A stretch of DNA of 64,000 nt from Cupriavidus metallidurans CH34 (GCF_000196015.1 NC_007974.2:744001-808000); one strand, 5' to 3'; numbered from the stretch's first letter, positions 1-10,067 are shown. Notes: a model not told the origin generated them from the sequence alone. Made by a program: numbers and translations.

Positions 1-339
1 GTGCTGTTCGTGGTGGGCGGATGGGTGCTGCGACTGCTCGGGATTTCTGAGCTGTATCTGCCGCTGCTCTACGTGGACGTGATCGGCGCCAGCCTGCAGG
101 TGGTGCTGCTGGGCGTGCTGAACATCTACTTCTACCTGGATCGCCGCCGCGAGGTGCTGATGCTGACCGGCACGTTCGTCGTGCTGAATTTCGTGCTGAC
201 GCGCCTCACGCTCGAGCTTGGGCCGGCCTGGTATGGCTATGGCTTCGCGGTATCGCTGCTGATCGTCGTAGCACTTGCGTTATATCTTCTCGATCGTAAA
301 CTTGACCGTCTCGAGTACGAAACCTATATGCTCCAATAA
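1..339 (+). CDS. pelG: PelG-like exopolysaccharide transport protein, C-terminal part
   Basis: The frame is open from the first base, so this is the last 112 residues of a gene that starts outside the window. It has three or four hydrophobic helices (about residues 1-20, 23-45, 53-70 and 78-95) and ends in a charged tail, DRLEYETYMLQ. This end resembles PelG, the multi-pass membrane protein of the Pel polysaccharide export machinery. A two-component operon follows after a 208-bp gap. The identity rests on the membrane pattern and the tail alone, so it is moderately sure; the rest of a pel operon should lie just upstream. Confidence 0.65.
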   Translation: MLFVVGGWVLRLLGISELYLPLLYVDVIGASLQVVLLGVLNIYFYLDRRREVLMLTGTFVVLNFVLTRLTLELGPAWYGYGFAVSLLIVVALALYLLDRKLDRLEYETYMLQ

Positions 340-484
340 AGGGCGCGATGCGTGGCGATGCTGCATTTTGCGCGCACGAAACCGTTACGCCCGCAATTGG
401 AAACTGAGAGGAAAAGGTAAAGATTGAGGTTGGTCTGCAACACCCGAAGCGCAGAATCCCCTCTAACGTAGCCTCGACGGGCCG

Positions 485-502
485 TGTTACCGTTCGGTAA
501 CA
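485..502. promoter_or_regulatory. Palindrome upstream of the response regulator gene
   Basis: TGTTACCG-TT-CGGTAACA is a perfect 8+2+8 inverted repeat, 45 bp before the regulator ATG and 145 bp after the pelG stop. It has no T-tract, so it looks more like an operator than a terminator. A regulator site for the operon below is an inference. Confidence 0.45.
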
Positions 503-547
503 TAACACCGCCGTGCCAGACACAGGCCGTAGTTATCAGAGGGAAGT

Positions 548-1246
548 ATGAGAATTGCCTCCGTGGAGGACGACACCAGCCAGGCCGAGCAGATTTGCCA
601 GCTGCTGGATGAAGCGGGCTTTGAATGCTCGAGCTTCGCGACCGGTTCCGCGTTCTTGCGAGCATTGCGGGACCAGGCGTTCGACCTGGTCGTCATGGAC
701 TGGCAATTGCCGGACGTCAGTGGTTACGAGCTCGTGAGCTGGGTCCGCCAGCATTCGGGACGCCTGCCACCGATCCTGTTCCTGACCAGTCGCATCGAAG
801 AATCCGATATCGTCGCGGGCCTGTCCGTGGGCGCCGACGATTACCTTGCCAAGCCGATCCGGCCGGGCGAGTTCGTCGCGCGCGTGCGAGCGTTGCTGCG
901 TCGCGCATATCCCAAGACCCTGCACGAAGACGATCTGATCCGGCAGGGCGCCTATATCGTGGACGCGCGCCGGCGCGTTATCGCGCTGGACGGCCAGAAC
1001 GTCGATCTGTCGCCGCGCGAGTTCGACCTGGCATTGTTCCTGTTCCGCAACATCGGCCGCCTGCTGGCGCGTGACGTGATTGAGCAGGCCGTCTGGGGGC
1101 GTGCGATGGATGCCGCCTCGCGCACGCTCGACACGCATATGTCGCGCCTGCGCATCAAGCTGGCCCTGCGCCCCGAAAACGGTGTGCGGCTGGCTTCCGT
1201 CTATTCGCATGGCTATCGGTTCGAAGCCACGGCCGCTCATGAGTAG
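548..1246 (+). CDS. OmpR/PhoB-family response regulator
   Basis: This is a 232-residue two-domain response regulator. The receiver domain (about 1-120) shows the acidic pocket E7-D8-D9, phospho-acceptor D51 in VVMDWQLPD, T80 and K102 in LAKPI. The C-terminal winged helix (about 128-229) ends with the usual YSHGYRF segment and should bind DNA. It is the first gene of a three-gene operon: the next gene starts inside its stop region (8-bp overlap), and the cognate kinase is the third gene. It probably acts on the pel genes, the operon itself, or both; that target is inferred from position only. Family assignment is firm. Confidence 0.93.
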   Translation: MRIASVEDDTSQAEQICQLLDEAGFECSSFATGSAFLRALRDQAFDLVVMDWQLPDVSGYELVSWVRQHSGRLPPILFLTSRIEESDIVAGLSVGADDYLAKPIRPGEFVARVRALLRRAYPKTLHEDDLIRQGAYIVDARRRVIALDGQNVDLSPREFDLALFLFRNIGRLLARDVIEQAVWGRAMDAASRTLDTHMSRLRIKLALRPENGVRLASVYSHGYRFEATAAHE

Positions 1247-2909
1247 CCGTCCCACGTCGCACCGTGCCGCCGTGGGAGGTGCGCTGATTTCCCTGATTCT
1301 GTCTGGCAGTGCGCTGGCCGGCCCCGCGGGCACGCAGGGCAAGGATTTCATCTATGAGGTCGAGCGGGGCGACACGCTGATCGGCCTGGCCACGCGTTTC
1401 ATGACGAGCACGGACGGCTGGCACCTGCTGCAGACGCTCAATCGCGTGGAAGACCCGTACCGGCTGGTGCCCGGCACGCGGATTCGCATTCCCCTGTCGC
1501 AGATCCCCGTAGCGCCGTCGACGGCGCGGGTGGTTTTCGTGCGCGGACAGGCAAGCGTCGATGGCAGCCCGATGCAGACCGGCATGGCGCTGGCCGAATC
1601 GGCGCGGATCGAGATCGGTCCGAATAGTGCGGCGACGCTCGAACTGAGCGACGGGACCCGTGTGTCGCTGCCAGCGGCGACCACGCTGCAGGTGCGCCGA
1701 CTGCGCGCATTCGCGCGCAGCGGTCTGACCGATACGATGATCGGCATCGACAAGGGCGGCGCCGATTCAGTGGTCGCGCCGAAGGGCGGTGGCGTCGGGC
1801 GCTATGAGATCAGCACGCCGTTGATGGTGACAGGCGTGCGTGGCACGCGCTATCGCGTCAGCGCCGATGACGGCGGTAGCCGTAGTGAAGTCATCGAAGG
1901 CAAGGTCGGTGTGGGGGCAGGTGCGCGTCCGGGCTCGGCCACGCAAGTCGCCGCCGGCTACGGTGTTGGGGTGTCGACCGCGGGCCGACTGTCCAAACCA
2001 ATGGCGTTGTTGCCTGCCCCGGTCGTTGCCGCGCTGCCGCAGCCGGTTTCCAGCCGTGCCGTCACGGTGCGCTGGCAGGCCGTGCCGGGCGCGGCTGGCT
2101 ACCATGCGGGCGTGGCGCGCGATGCCGCGCTGACCGAATGGGTAGCGACGACGGAGTCCGCGTTGCCGGAGGCCGTATTCGACGATCTGCCGGACGGTGA
2201 TCTTTTCCTGGTCGTCAGCGCCCTGTCGCCACAGCGGCTTGCCGGACGGAGCGGCGTGCAATCGTTCAAGGTCTGGCGCAATCCGCCAGCGCCGTTCTCG
2301 CTGGTGCCTGTGCCCGACGCCGTCGAGCATGGCGGCGAGGTGGCGTTTCGCTGGGCTGCCGTGCAGGACGCATCGGGCTACGAGCTTGCGCTGGCCGCCG
2401 ATCCCGAGTTTTCTCAACGCGCCGAGACGCGCCGTGAAAATGGCGTGGAGGCCGTCCGCACATTGGCGGTGGGGCAGTGGTGGTGGCGCTTGCGCTCGTT
2501 CGATGCGCGGAATCAGCCGGGCCCATGGGGCGACGCGCTAAAGGTGACAGTGCAACCGGCCCCGCCAGTGCCGGCGCCGGTCGACAACGGCGAGGAACTG
2601 CGCGTGCGCTGGCCTGCCGATGCCGGAGCCGCCGCTGCCACGGGCTATGTGCTCCAGATGGCGTCCGATCCCGCTTTCAGCGGCGATGTGGTCACGTTCC
2701 GTACCACGGAGAGCGCGCTTGCGATTCCCCGCCCGGCCTCCGGCACATATTTCGTTCGCGTGGCCCGAGCCACTGGAACGGACGTGCCTCTGGCAAGCGC
2801 GTTTTCCGCGCCACAGCGAATCGACCTGCAATCTGTGCTGCGTGATGGACAGGGTGCGGTGATTGTGACGGGCGGCGCGAAGAAAGGCGTGCAACTTGGC
2901 GCCCAATAG
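1239..2909 (+). CDS. Exported LysM/FecR-domain protein
   Basis: The protein has 556 residues. An N-terminal signal peptide (hydrophobic 11-26, likely cut after SALA) is followed by a LysM domain (about 38-85, YEVERGDTLIGLA...RIRIP) that should bind peptidoglycan. Next comes a FecR domain (about 98-250, LSDGTRVSLPAATTLQVRRL), then repeated beta-sandwich, fibronectin-like segments with WxAxxGAxGYxxxVA-type motifs to the end. The ATG at 1239 overlaps the regulator gene by 8 bp, so translation is probably coupled. The following kinase gene also overlaps this one. A periplasmic or wall-associated sensor that talks to the CHASE2 domain of the kinase is a reasonable inference. Longer in-frame extensions upstream lie inside the regulator gene and were not used. 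Confidence 0.85.
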   Translation: MSSRPTSHRAAVGGALISLILSGSALAGPAGTQGKDFIYEVERGDTLIGLATRFMTSTDGWHLLQTLNRVEDPYRLVPGTRIRIPLSQIPVAPSTARVVFVRGQASVDGSPMQTGMALAESARIEIGPNSAATLELSDGTRVSLPAATTLQVRRLRAFARSGLTDTMIGIDKGGADSVVAPKGGGVGRYEISTPLMVTGVRGTRYRVSADDGGSRSEVIEGKVGVGAGARPGSATQVAAGYGVGVSTAGRLSKPMALLPAPVVAALPQPVSSRAVTVRWQAVPGAAGYHAGVARDAALTEWVATTESALPEAVFDDLPDGDLFLVVSALSPQRLAGRSGVQSFKVWRNPPAPFSLVPVPDAVEHGGEVAFRWAAVQDASGYELALAADPEFSQRAETRRENGVEAVRTLAVGQWWWRLRSFDARNQPGPWGDALKVTVQPAPPVPAPVDNGEELRVRWPADAGAAAATGYVLQMASDPAFSGDVVTFRTTESALAIPRPASGTYFVRVARATGTDVPLASAFSAPQRIDLQSVLRDGQGAVIVTGGAKKGVQLGAQ

Positions 2910-5355
2910 AACTGACCTGCGCAGCGGTCAGTTCGACGCGGCCGAGCGGGAGGGCGCCCCGGGCGCCATGGGCTTTCGTCGGCGCACGCGACTGGAGTGG
3001 GCGCTGCTCACCGCCGCCGTGCTGGTGATCGCCCTGGCCGCGTCAAGTTTCTCCTGGTTCGAACGCGCGGACCTGGCCGTGTTGGACCTGGCCATCGTTG
3101 CCCAGGAGCACCCCGCGCGCAATGACATCGTGATCGTCGCCATCGACGACGAAAGCATCGGCGTGATTGGCCGCTGGCCGTGGCGGCGCACGGTGCTTGC
3201 CGCGCTGGTGGACCAGATCGGCGCTGACAATCCGCGTGCGATCGGCATCGATGTGATCCTGTCCGAACACGATATCCGTTATCCGTCCGACGACGCCGAA
3301 CTGGCGCGTTCCGTGGCGCGGTCCGGCAACGTAGTCTTGCCCATGGTCGGCGAGTCAGGATCGAGCGGCGCGCGGCTGCGCGGCCCGATGGATGGCTTGC
3401 TGGCCCAGACTGGCCACATCAACATGATTGTGGATACCGATGGCGTGGCCCGACAGGTGTATCTGCGCGAGGGCGATGGCGAAGGGCCGCCGGTCTGGCA
3501 CTTCGCGGCCGCCATGGCGGCGCTGGGGCAGCACACGCCGGTGACAGCGGCGCAGTTCCGCAACGAACGCGCGGTACGCATGGATGGCGCGGGGTGGATC
3601 AGTCAGGACCGATTGCGGATTCCGTTCGTCGGCCCCCCGGGGTCGTTCGCGCGCGTCTCTGTGCTGGATGTGCTTTCCGGCGAGGTCAGTCGCGGCTACT
3701 TTCGCGACAAGTCCGTACTGATCGGCACCGTCGCCACCGGACTCGGCGATGTGTTCCCGACGCCGGTATCGCGCGATGGGCGCGCCATGAGCGGTGTCGA
3801 AATTCTGGCCAACACGCTGCAGGCGCTGCTCGATGGCACCGGCATCGTTACCGTGCCCAAGCCCGTGGGCTGGCTCGGGACGATCCTGCCGGTGCTGCTG
3901 GCGGCCCTGGCGGCGTTGCGGTTCTCGCCGCGCAATGCGCTGCTCGCCACGGTGGCGATCGTCGCGGCGGTCGTCGGCACCAGTCTCTGCCTGCCGGGCA
4001 GTATGCATCTGTGGTTTGCGCCGTCGGGTGCGGTGCTTGGCTGCATGATGGTCTACCCCCTCTGGAGTTGGCGGCGTCAGGAAGCCGCGCTCCGCTTCCT
4101 GTCCGAAGAACTCGGGCGCCTGGCGCATGAGCCAGGCTTGCTGGCGGCGCCAGCCACGCGCATCGACCACTCGCTCGACGGCCGGATGCAGGCGGTCTAC
4201 GGCATGACCTCGCGCCTGCGCGACATGCGGCGCTTTCTGTCTGACGGACTGGAGAGCCTGCCGGAAGCGACCGTGATCTGCAATCTCGATGGCGGCATTC
4301 TGGTGGCGAACCGGCGCGCGGTGGCGCTGGCGCCAACGATGCTCCAGGGGATCGACGGCGCGTACTATGCCAACGACCTGCGGTACATGCGCGGCAGCAA
4401 TACGTACGGCGAGCTAGGCCGCCCGGCGTTGCCCGACCTGATCGAGGCGATGTTCACGGTGGCGGGTCCGGGCCTGGCCTACTGGGACGCGCTGTGCGGC
4501 GCGCTCGAAGGTGACGCGCCGGTGATGTCCTCGTCGGATTCGCATGGCGTGGAACTGACCACCGAGGACGGCCGGCGCTATCTGTTGCATGGCGGGCCGC
4601 TGCATGGCGAGGCGGGGCGTCCCGCGGGCGTGATCGTCAGCCTGATCGACATTACCGCGATACGTCGCGCCGAACGCCAGCGCGAGCAGACACTGCATTT
4701 CCTGTCTCACGACATGCGTTCGCCGCAGGCGTCGATCCTGGCCCTGATCGACATGCAGTCACGCCCCGACCGTGCCTTGCCGCAGACCGAACTGCTCGGA
4801 CGAATCGGCGAACACGCGCACCGCACGCTTGCCCTGGCCGACGATTTCATCCGGATTGCGCAGGCCGAATCGCAGAGCCTGACGTTTGCCGAGACCGACC
4901 TGACGCAGATCGTGCTCGACGCAACCGATGAAATGTGGGCGCTGGCCAAGGCGCGTGGGACCGAACTGCGGCTCGACATCGACGAGCAGGGGCCGAGGTT
5001 GCGCGTGGCGCCAGCCCTGCTGGCGCGCGCCATCACCAACCTGGTCAACAACGCCATCAAGTACAGCCCGTGCGGCACCGAAGTGACGGTGCGCCTGCGC
5101 AGGCTCGGCCCCTATATGGCGATCGAGGTATCCGATCAGGGGCCGGGCATCTCGCAAGACGCCCAGGCACGGCTGTTCCGGCCGTTCAGCCGAGTGCACG
5201 CGCATGGCGCCGATGCGCCGTCTGGCAGCGGCCTGGGGCTTGTATTTGTGAAGACCGTGGCGGAGCGCCATGGCGGCCGGGTGATGGTTGCCAGTGAAGT
5301 TGGCAAGGGCACGATGTTCTCCATCTGGTTGCCCCTGCGCAGCCGCGCGTCCTGA
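2896..5355 (+). CDS. CHASE2-domain sensor histidine kinase
   Basis: The protein has 819 residues if started at TTG 2896, which overlaps the FecR gene by 14 bp; an ATG at 2968 preceded by GGAGGG is the alternative. TM1 (33-52) is followed by a periplasmic CHASE2 domain (about 60-310, with IVIVAIDDESI and GRWPWRR). Three closely spaced membrane helices (about 318-392) then lead into the cytoplasm. A PAS-like region (about 430-590) precedes the kinase core: H-box FLSHDMRSPQ with phospho-accepting H605, N-box NLVNNAIKYSP near 715, DQGPGIS, and GSGLGL near 777. It should phosphorylate the regulator encoded two genes upstream. A strong terminator follows the stop codon. Confidence 0.9.
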   Translation: MAPNRTDLRSGQFDAAEREGAPGAMGFRRRTRLEWALLTAAVLVIALAASSFSWFERADLAVLDLAIVAQEHPARNDIVIVAIDDESIGVIGRWPWRRTVLAALVDQIGADNPRAIGIDVILSEHDIRYPSDDAELARSVARSGNVVLPMVGESGSSGARLRGPMDGLLAQTGHINMIVDTDGVARQVYLREGDGEGPPVWHFAAAMAALGQHTPVTAAQFRNERAVRMDGAGWISQDRLRIPFVGPPGSFARVSVLDVLSGEVSRGYFRDKSVLIGTVATGLGDVFPTPVSRDGRAMSGVEILANTLQALLDGTGIVTVPKPVGWLGTILPVLLAALAALRFSPRNALLATVAIVAAVVGTSLCLPGSMHLWFAPSGAVLGCMMVYPLWSWRRQEAALRFLSEELGRLAHEPGLLAAPATRIDHSLDGRMQAVYGMTSRLRDMRRFLSDGLESLPEATVICNLDGGILVANRRAVALAPTMLQGIDGAYYANDLRYMRGSNTYGELGRPALPDLIEAMFTVAGPGLAYWDALCGALEGDAPVMSSSDSHGVELTTEDGRRYLLHGGPLHGEAGRPAGVIVSLIDITAIRRAERQREQTLHFLSHDMRSPQASILALIDMQSRPDRALPQTELLGRIGEHAHRTLALADDFIRIAQAESQSLTFAETDLTQIVLDATDEMWALAKARGTELRLDIDEQGPRLRVAPALLARAITNLVNNAIKYSPCGTEVTVRLRRLGPYMAIEVSDQGPGISQDAQARLFRPFSRVHAHGADAPSGSGLGLVFVKTVAERHGGRVMVASEVGKGTMFSIWLPLRSRAS

Positions 5356-5443
5356 ATGCGGGCCGACACAATTGTTGGCAGTCACGCTTTCGGAAATTGC
5401 CTACGATCTGGGTGCCGCGGACTCCGCATCCGCGCGCCTTCCG

Positions 5444-5476
5444 GCCCGCGTCGTATCCCGACGCGGGCAATTTTTT
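5444..5476 (+). terminator. Rho-independent terminator of the regulator-FecR-kinase operon
   Basis: GCCCGCGTCG (5444-5453) pairs perfectly with CGACGCGGGC (5459-5468) around a 5-base loop, followed by AA and six T residues. It lies 88 bp after the kinase stop, in the gap before the convergent mlaA gene. Confidence 0.9.
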
Positions 5477-5599
5477 GCGTAGTCGTCGGACAAACGCCCT
5501 GACGCTCTCAGCCGGAGAGCCAACCAGCAGCCATTGATATGCCCTCTATGGGGTGGTGGAGAGGGCAAGCGTCTCGATTGCCCCGAGACGCTATTCTGG

Positions 5600-6475
5600 C
5601 TACTTTGCTGAGTCGGATGGCGGGGCAGCCGGGGTTGCCGGAGTTGCCGGAGTTGCCGGAGTTGCCGGAGTTGCCGGGGCGGCCTCCCCAGCAGCGGGCT
5701 TGGCCTCCGAGGCCTTGTCCGACTCGTCCACCTCGTCGTACGACGGCAGCGCGTTTTCACCCTGGTTCAGCAGGTACTGGCGCCGCTGCGAATAGGCATC
5801 GCGCACGAACGCGTACTTGTCGAGCGCGGCCTGCGAGAGCAGGTCCGTGGCGCCCAGCAGGTTCGAGCGCGTGTTGATCACGTTGACGCCGAACAGCGAG
5901 TTGCGCCAGGCCGGATCCAGATAGTGCGCCGGGTCCAGGTAGATGCTGGCGGCTACGCCCATGCTGTCGCGGAACGAACTCGGTCCGTAGATCGGCAGCA
6001 CCAGGTATGGGCCAGCGGGCACGCCCCAGGTACCGAGGGTCAGCCCGAAATCCTGCGAATGGCGGTTCAGGCCAGCGGCCGTCGCCACGTCGATCAGGCC
6101 GCCAATGCCGAGCACCGAATTGATGGCGATGCGCATCATCGTTTCGGTGGCATCGACGCCCTTGCCCTGCAGCACGTTGTTGACGAAGTTGCCCACGTCA
6201 GACAGGTTCGAGAAGAAATTGGTCACGGCCAGACGGGCCGGCTCTGGCGTCACCGCCTTGTAGCCCTTGGCCAGCGGTTGCGCGCCATAGGTGTCGATCG
6301 TGTCGTTGACCTTGAAGATCACCCGGTTCATGGGCTCCAGCGGATCCTGCGGATTGGCTTGAGGACCCGTGGCGCAGCCGGTGGCGAGGACAGAGAGCGA
6401 GACGGCGGCCAGCGTGCGGGCAAGCTGGGGCTGGCGCAGTGCTACGGCGCCCGAAGGCGAAAAGCGGGATAGCAT
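5600..6475 (-). CDS. mlaA: MlaA/VacJ-family outer-membrane lipoprotein
   Basis: The protein has 291 residues. The lipobox LATGC puts the lipidated cysteine at C34. The body carries MlaA hallmarks: DPLEPMNRVIFKVND near the start, then NFFSNL, a SVLGIGGLIDVA segment and TLGTWGVPAGPYLVLP(I)YGPS. MlaA works in the outer membrane, moving phospholipids towards the inner membrane. Here it sits 44 bp downstream of hpnN on the same strand and across from an MlaC-like gene, so a lipid or hopanoid trafficking role with HpnN/HpnM is likely. The last 55 residues are a low-complexity acidic and PAT-repeat tail that is absent from the core domain. Confidence 0.9.
   Translation of the reverse strand: MLSRFSPSGAVALRQPQLARTLAAVSLSVLATGCATGPQANPQDPLEPMNRVIFKVNDTIDTYGAQPLAKGYKAVTPEPARLAVTNFFSNLSDVGNFVNNVLQGKGVDATETMMRIAINSVLGIGGLIDVATAAGLNRHSQDFGLTLGTWGVPAGPYLVLPIYGPSSFRDSMGVAASIYLDPAHYLDPAWRNSLFGVNVINTRSNLLGATDLLSQAALDKYAFVRDAYSQRRQYLLNQGENALPSYDEVDESDKASEAKPAAGEAAPATPATPATPATPATPAAPPSDSAK
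5632..5676 (-). repeat. 9-bp tandem repeat, five copies, in the 3' end of mlaA
   Basis: Five consecutive copies of GAGTTGCCG (the first is GGGTTGCCG) encode a Pro-Ala-Thr run in the C-terminal tail of the MlaA-like lipoprotein. The unit is three codons, so copy-number change would lengthen or shorten the tail without a frameshift. Confidence 0.95.
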
Positions 6476-6519
6476 CGGGAAACGGTCTTGGCTTTGGTTT
6501 CTTGTAAGGGTGCGGCCGC

Positions 6520-9246
6520 CTACCTTCCTGGGTGGCGTTGATCCGGCCCCGCTGTGTTATCGGAAGATTGTGACATGGACGCGGCTACCGAGAGCGGGGG
6601 CAGCGACGGGCCGAGCGGTTCGGCGCGTCCCGACGGCTGACGGCGCGGGCGTCCCATCAGGATCGGCTGGAAGAACACCGCGCCAGCCAGCGTGCACGCC
6701 AGCGCCAGCGCCAGCAGTTTGCCCATGCTCGCAGTGCCCGGGTGGTGCGACAGCCAGAGGCTGCCGAACGCCGTCGCCGTGGTGGCGGCGCTGAACAGCA
6801 CGGCGTGGGTCAGGCTCGACTGCAGAAGCTTGGTCTTGCCATGGCGCCAGGCAATCACGTAGTAGATCTTGAAGGCCACGCCAATGCCCAGCAGCAGCGG
6901 CAGCGCGATGATATTGGCGAAGTTCAGCGCGATGCCGAACACCACGCAGAGTTCGAGCGTCACGAGGCCGGAAACCAGCAGCGGGATCAGCGTCCGCAGC
7001 ACATCGCCGACGCTCCGCAGCGTGATCCACAGCAGCACCGTGATCGAGATCACCGCCAACACGCCGGCGTGCAGGAACGCGGTCATGATCGTGTCGGCCG
7101 ATCCGCGGATCGCGATCGGGCCGCCGGTGGCGTCCGGCTGCACGCGCGCCATCACGTCGATAAACTGGTTCAGCGCCGCTTCGCGGGCGTCATCGTTCTT
7201 CGCGCCGGGCGGGGGCAGCTTCGGGCTGACGCTGACCAGTGCCTGACCATCGGGCGCGAGCCAGTCGCGGACCAGTTCGGGCGGCAGCGTCTGCTGCGAG
7301 ATCGGCTCGGGCTGCAGCGCGTTCTGCAGCGAGGCCAGTGCCAGTTGCAGCGGCAGCGCAATGGCCTGTTCCGCACGGTCGCGCGTGGCGGCCGGCGCAT
7401 CGGCCAGCTTCTTGAGCGCTTGCGACAGATGGTCGGCTGCAGCCGCGCCCGGGCCGGGGTGATCCTCGGCGGCCAGCGCGAGCTGGCGCGAAGCGTTGCG
7501 CAGCGATGCCACGCGGCGCACGTCCTCGGCCGGCTGCGAGCGCGTTTGCGTCAGCACGGGCATCAGGCTCTTCGCCATGCCGGCGACAATGGCCAGCTTG
7601 GCAGGCTGGTCATCCGGAATGAACGTCTTCAGCGTGACCACGCGCTCGACTTCCGGCAGCGTCTTGAGCCGCGTGGCGATCTGCTGGGCTGCCGCCACGG
7701 ACGGGGCGAGCACGCTGACGTTGTCGGTACCGGCTTGCGGCGCATCCTTGAGCGCGAGCAGCGTCGACATCGATTCGGAGTCAGGGTCCTTCAGGTGCAG
7801 CGGGTCGAAATCGAAACGCAGGTGCGGCAGCAGCGGCGCGCCCGCGATCAGCACCGCCAGCACGCCGACCAGCGTGCCCTTGCGATGGCGTTCGAAGAAG
7901 GAATCGGCCGGGGCCAGCCAGGCAAAGCCCGGCACTTCGTCCTCGCCCGGCGGGGCCAGCACGCGGATCATGGCCGGCAGCAGCGTGAAGGTGGTGCCAA
8001 AGGCGATGAACATGCCGACGCCGGCGATCTTGCCAAGCTCGGCCACGCCGCGGTAGTCGGTGGGCAGGAAACAGAAGAACGCCGCGGCGGTGGCAGCCGC
8101 GGCCAGCGTGAGCGGGCCTGCGACGTCGCGGGCCGCCAGCTCCAGCGCCTTGTTGATGTCGTCATGCTCGTGCCGCTCTGCTCGGTAACGCACGCCGAAC
8201 TGGATGCCGAAGTCGACACCCAGGCCGACGAAAAGCACCGCGAACGCCACGGAAATCATGTTCAGCGCGCCAACCATCAGCAGGCCCAGTGCGGCAGTGA
8301 TGATGAGCCCGGAGATCAGGCTGACAAGGACAGCCGTGATCAGCCGCGCGGAACGCAGCGCCATCCACAGGATGCCGATCACGACGACCAACGTGAGGAT
8401 GCCATTGAGCGCGGCGCCTTCGCTGACCGACGAGAATTCGTCGTCGGCCAGGGGCTGCGGGCCGGTCAGTCGCACCACGGCGCTGTAGCGTTCGGCAAGC
8501 TTGAGTTCGGTGGCCGCGGTGCGGATCGCGTCGCTGGCGCCAGAGCCGGCTTGCAGGTCGCTGAAATCGAGCACCGGCGACAGCGTCACGAAACTGTACG
8601 CGTTGCCGTCGGCGTTGGCCTTGAGGCTGTCGTCGACCAATCCGGCCCACGACAGGGCCACCGTATGGTCGGCCAGCACGCCGTCGACGGTATTCGCGCT
8701 CGTCTGGAGCAGCTTTTCCATGTCGCCCAGCTTGATCTGTCCGAGCTGCAAGGGGAGCGCCAGCGTGGTGGTCAGCAGGTCCGACAGGCCGCGCAACGTG
8801 GGATCGTGCGCGAGATTGTTGAGCAGCGGCCGGGCCTGCGTGAGTTTCTCGGCCATGTCGTTGACGCTCGCGGTATCTGCGAACAACAGGCCGTTGCGTT
8901 CGAAGAACGGGCCCGAACCGGGCTGCCCGACCGCGCGGAAGCGCTTGGGCTGCTTGCGCAGGGCATCGGCCAGTTCATTGGCGGCCGCATCGGCAAGCTC
9001 CTTGGCTGGGGCCTGCACCACGGCGAGGATCATCTTGTCGCGCTGCGGAAAGGCGTCGCTGATGGCCTGGTCGTGCTTCGCCCAGGGGGCGTCGGATTCA
9101 AGCAGTCGGCTGATATCGGTGTTGATGGCGAAGTTGCGGGCCGCGTAGATGCCTGCGGCAACGGTCAGCAACAAGGAAATGCCAATTACCAGCCAGGCGT
9201 GGGCGGTAGCGAATTTGACGGTGCGAACGAGCAGCGGTCTGATCAT
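6520..9246 (-). CDS. hpnN: HpnN, MMPL/RND-family hopanoid transporter
   Basis: This is a 908-residue RND-type protein made of two similar halves. Each half has one N-terminal helix, a large periplasmic loop and a bundle of five or six helices. The first half contains the [15 protein letters not shown] motif with its membrane aspartate; the matching place in the second half reads [15 protein letters not shown]. In Rhodopseudomonas, HpnN is needed to move hopanoids to the outer membrane. Neighbours support this role: mlaA is downstream in the same operon, hpnM is divergent across a 181-bp gap, and hpnH/hpnA/hpnB follow. The start ATG is at the edge of that shared promoter region. Confidence 0.92.
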   Translation of the reverse strand: MIRPLLVRTVKFATAHAWLVIGISLLLTVAAGIYAARNFAINTDISRLLESDAPWAKHDQAISDAFPQRDKMILAVVQAPAKELADAAANELADALRKQPKRFRAVGQPGSGPFFERNGLLFADTASVNDMAEKLTQARPLLNNLAHDPTLRGLSDLLTTTLALPLQLGQIKLGDMEKLLQTSANTVDGVLADHTVALSWAGLVDDSLKANADGNAYSFVTLSPVLDFSDLQAGSGASDAIRTAATELKLAERYSAVVRLTGPQPLADDEFSSVSEGAALNGILTLVVVIGILWMALRSARLITAVLVSLISGLIITAALGLLMVGALNMISVAFAVLFVGLGVDFGIQFGVRYRAERHEHDDINKALELAARDVAGPLTLAAAATAAAFFCFLPTDYRGVAELGKIAGVGMFIAFGTTFTLLPAMIRVLAPPGEDEVPGFAWLAPADSFFERHRKGTLVGVLAVLIAGAPLLPHLRFDFDPLHLKDPDSESMSTLLALKDAPQAGTDNVSVLAPSVAAAQQIATRLKTLPEVERVVTLKTFIPDDQPAKLAIVAGMAKSLMPVLTQTRSQPAEDVRRVASLRNASRQLALAAEDHPGPGAAAADHLSQALKKLADAPAATRDRAEQAIALPLQLALASLQNALQPEPISQQTLPPELVRDWLAPDGQALVSVSPKLPPPGAKNDDAREAALNQFIDVMARVQPDATGGPIAIRGSADTIMTAFLHAGVLAVISITVLLWITLRSVGDVLRTLIPLLVSGLVTLELCVVFGIALNFANIIALPLLLGIGVAFKIYYVIAWRHGKTKLLQSSLTHAVLFSAATTATAFGSLWLSHHPGTASMGKLLALALACTLAGAVFFQPILMGRPRRQPSGRAEPLGPSLPPLSVAASMSQSSDNTAGPDQRHPGR

Positions 9247-9427
9247 GTGTTTGAAATCTTCATCGCCCGGTTGCGGAGGGGCGCGTGGGCGGCACCCGGA
9301 GTATAGCGGGTGACGGTGGCGTTGCAGGTCCGGAGCGCCTTGCGCGCCATGCAGTCCGGCCTCGCGGCGATCCGCTATATACTGGCCCGACTGGCCAGCT
9401 GGCCGATACCTTGAGCATCAGATTGTC

Positions 9428-10057
9428 ATGAACCGTTACGGATTCCTTCCCGCCGCCATCATTGCGCCGATCGCCGCCGTGGCCGTCGTCAGTACCGCCC
9501 ACGCACAGGTCAATACCAGCGCTTCGCCGGACAAGCTCGTGCAGTCCGCCGTCGAGGGCGTGATCACGAAGATCAAGGCCGATCCGGAAACCCGCGCGGG
9601 CGATCTCGGGAAGATCACGGCGGTGGTCCAGCGCGAGTTCCTGCCCTATACCGATTTTGGCCGCACCACGCGCCTCGCGGTGGGCGGCGCCTGGAAACAG
9701 GCGACGCCGGAGCAGCAGAAGGTCCTGCAGGAGCAGTTCACGGCGCTGCTGGTGCGCAGCTACGCGGTGTCGCTTTCGCAACTGCGCGAGCAGAGCCCGA
9801 AATTCTCGTACAAGCCGGCCAAAACCGGCAGCAATGCCAATGACGTGGTGGTGGCCACGCGGGTGATGAACAACGGCGACGAGATGCTGATCGATTATCG
9901 GCTGGAGCGCGGCGCGGAAGGCTGGCGCATCTATGACATCAACATGATGGGGGCGTGGCTGATCGAGGTGTACCGCAAGCAATTTGCGGACATCGTTGCT
10001 CGTGACGGCGTGGATGGATTGGTGAAGTACCTGACGAATCACAACGCGCGGACTTGA
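9428..10057 (+). CDS. hpnM: HpnM / MlaC-family periplasmic lipid carrier
   Basis: The protein has 209 residues with a signal peptide cut after STAHA (about residue 26). The rest matches the MlaC/Ttg2D fold: an early helix, FLPYTDFGRTTRLAVG, a helix with PEQQKVLQEQFTALLVRSYA, and the WRIYDINMMGAWLIEVYRKQF segment. MlaC proteins shuttle lipids across the periplasm. In hopanoid clusters the same family is called HpnM. It is transcribed alone, divergently from hpnN, and ends at a strong bidirectional terminator shared with hpnH. Hopanoid or lipid carriage is inferred from family and context. Confidence 0.88.
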   Translation: MNRYGFLPAAIIAPIAAVAVVSTAHAQVNTSASPDKLVQSAVEGVITKIKADPETRAGDLGKITAVVQREFLPYTDFGRTTRLAVGGAWKQATPEQQKVLQEQFTALLVRSYAVSLSQLREQSPKFSYKPAKTGSNANDVVVATRVMNNGDEMLIDYRLERGAEGWRIYDINMMGAWLIEVYRKQFADIVARDGVDGLVKYLTNHNART

Positions 10058-10067
10058 TGCCTGTGTG

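Noticed and set aside
5632..5676. CRISPR-like repeats
   Set aside because: The units are 9 bp, contiguous and coding; no spacers exist here or elsewhere in the window.
6742..9306. 854-codon open frame on the plus strand
   Set aside because: It runs antisense to hpnN, is very rich in Arg, Gln and His, and has no domain or ribosome site; long antisense frames are common in GC-rich DNA.
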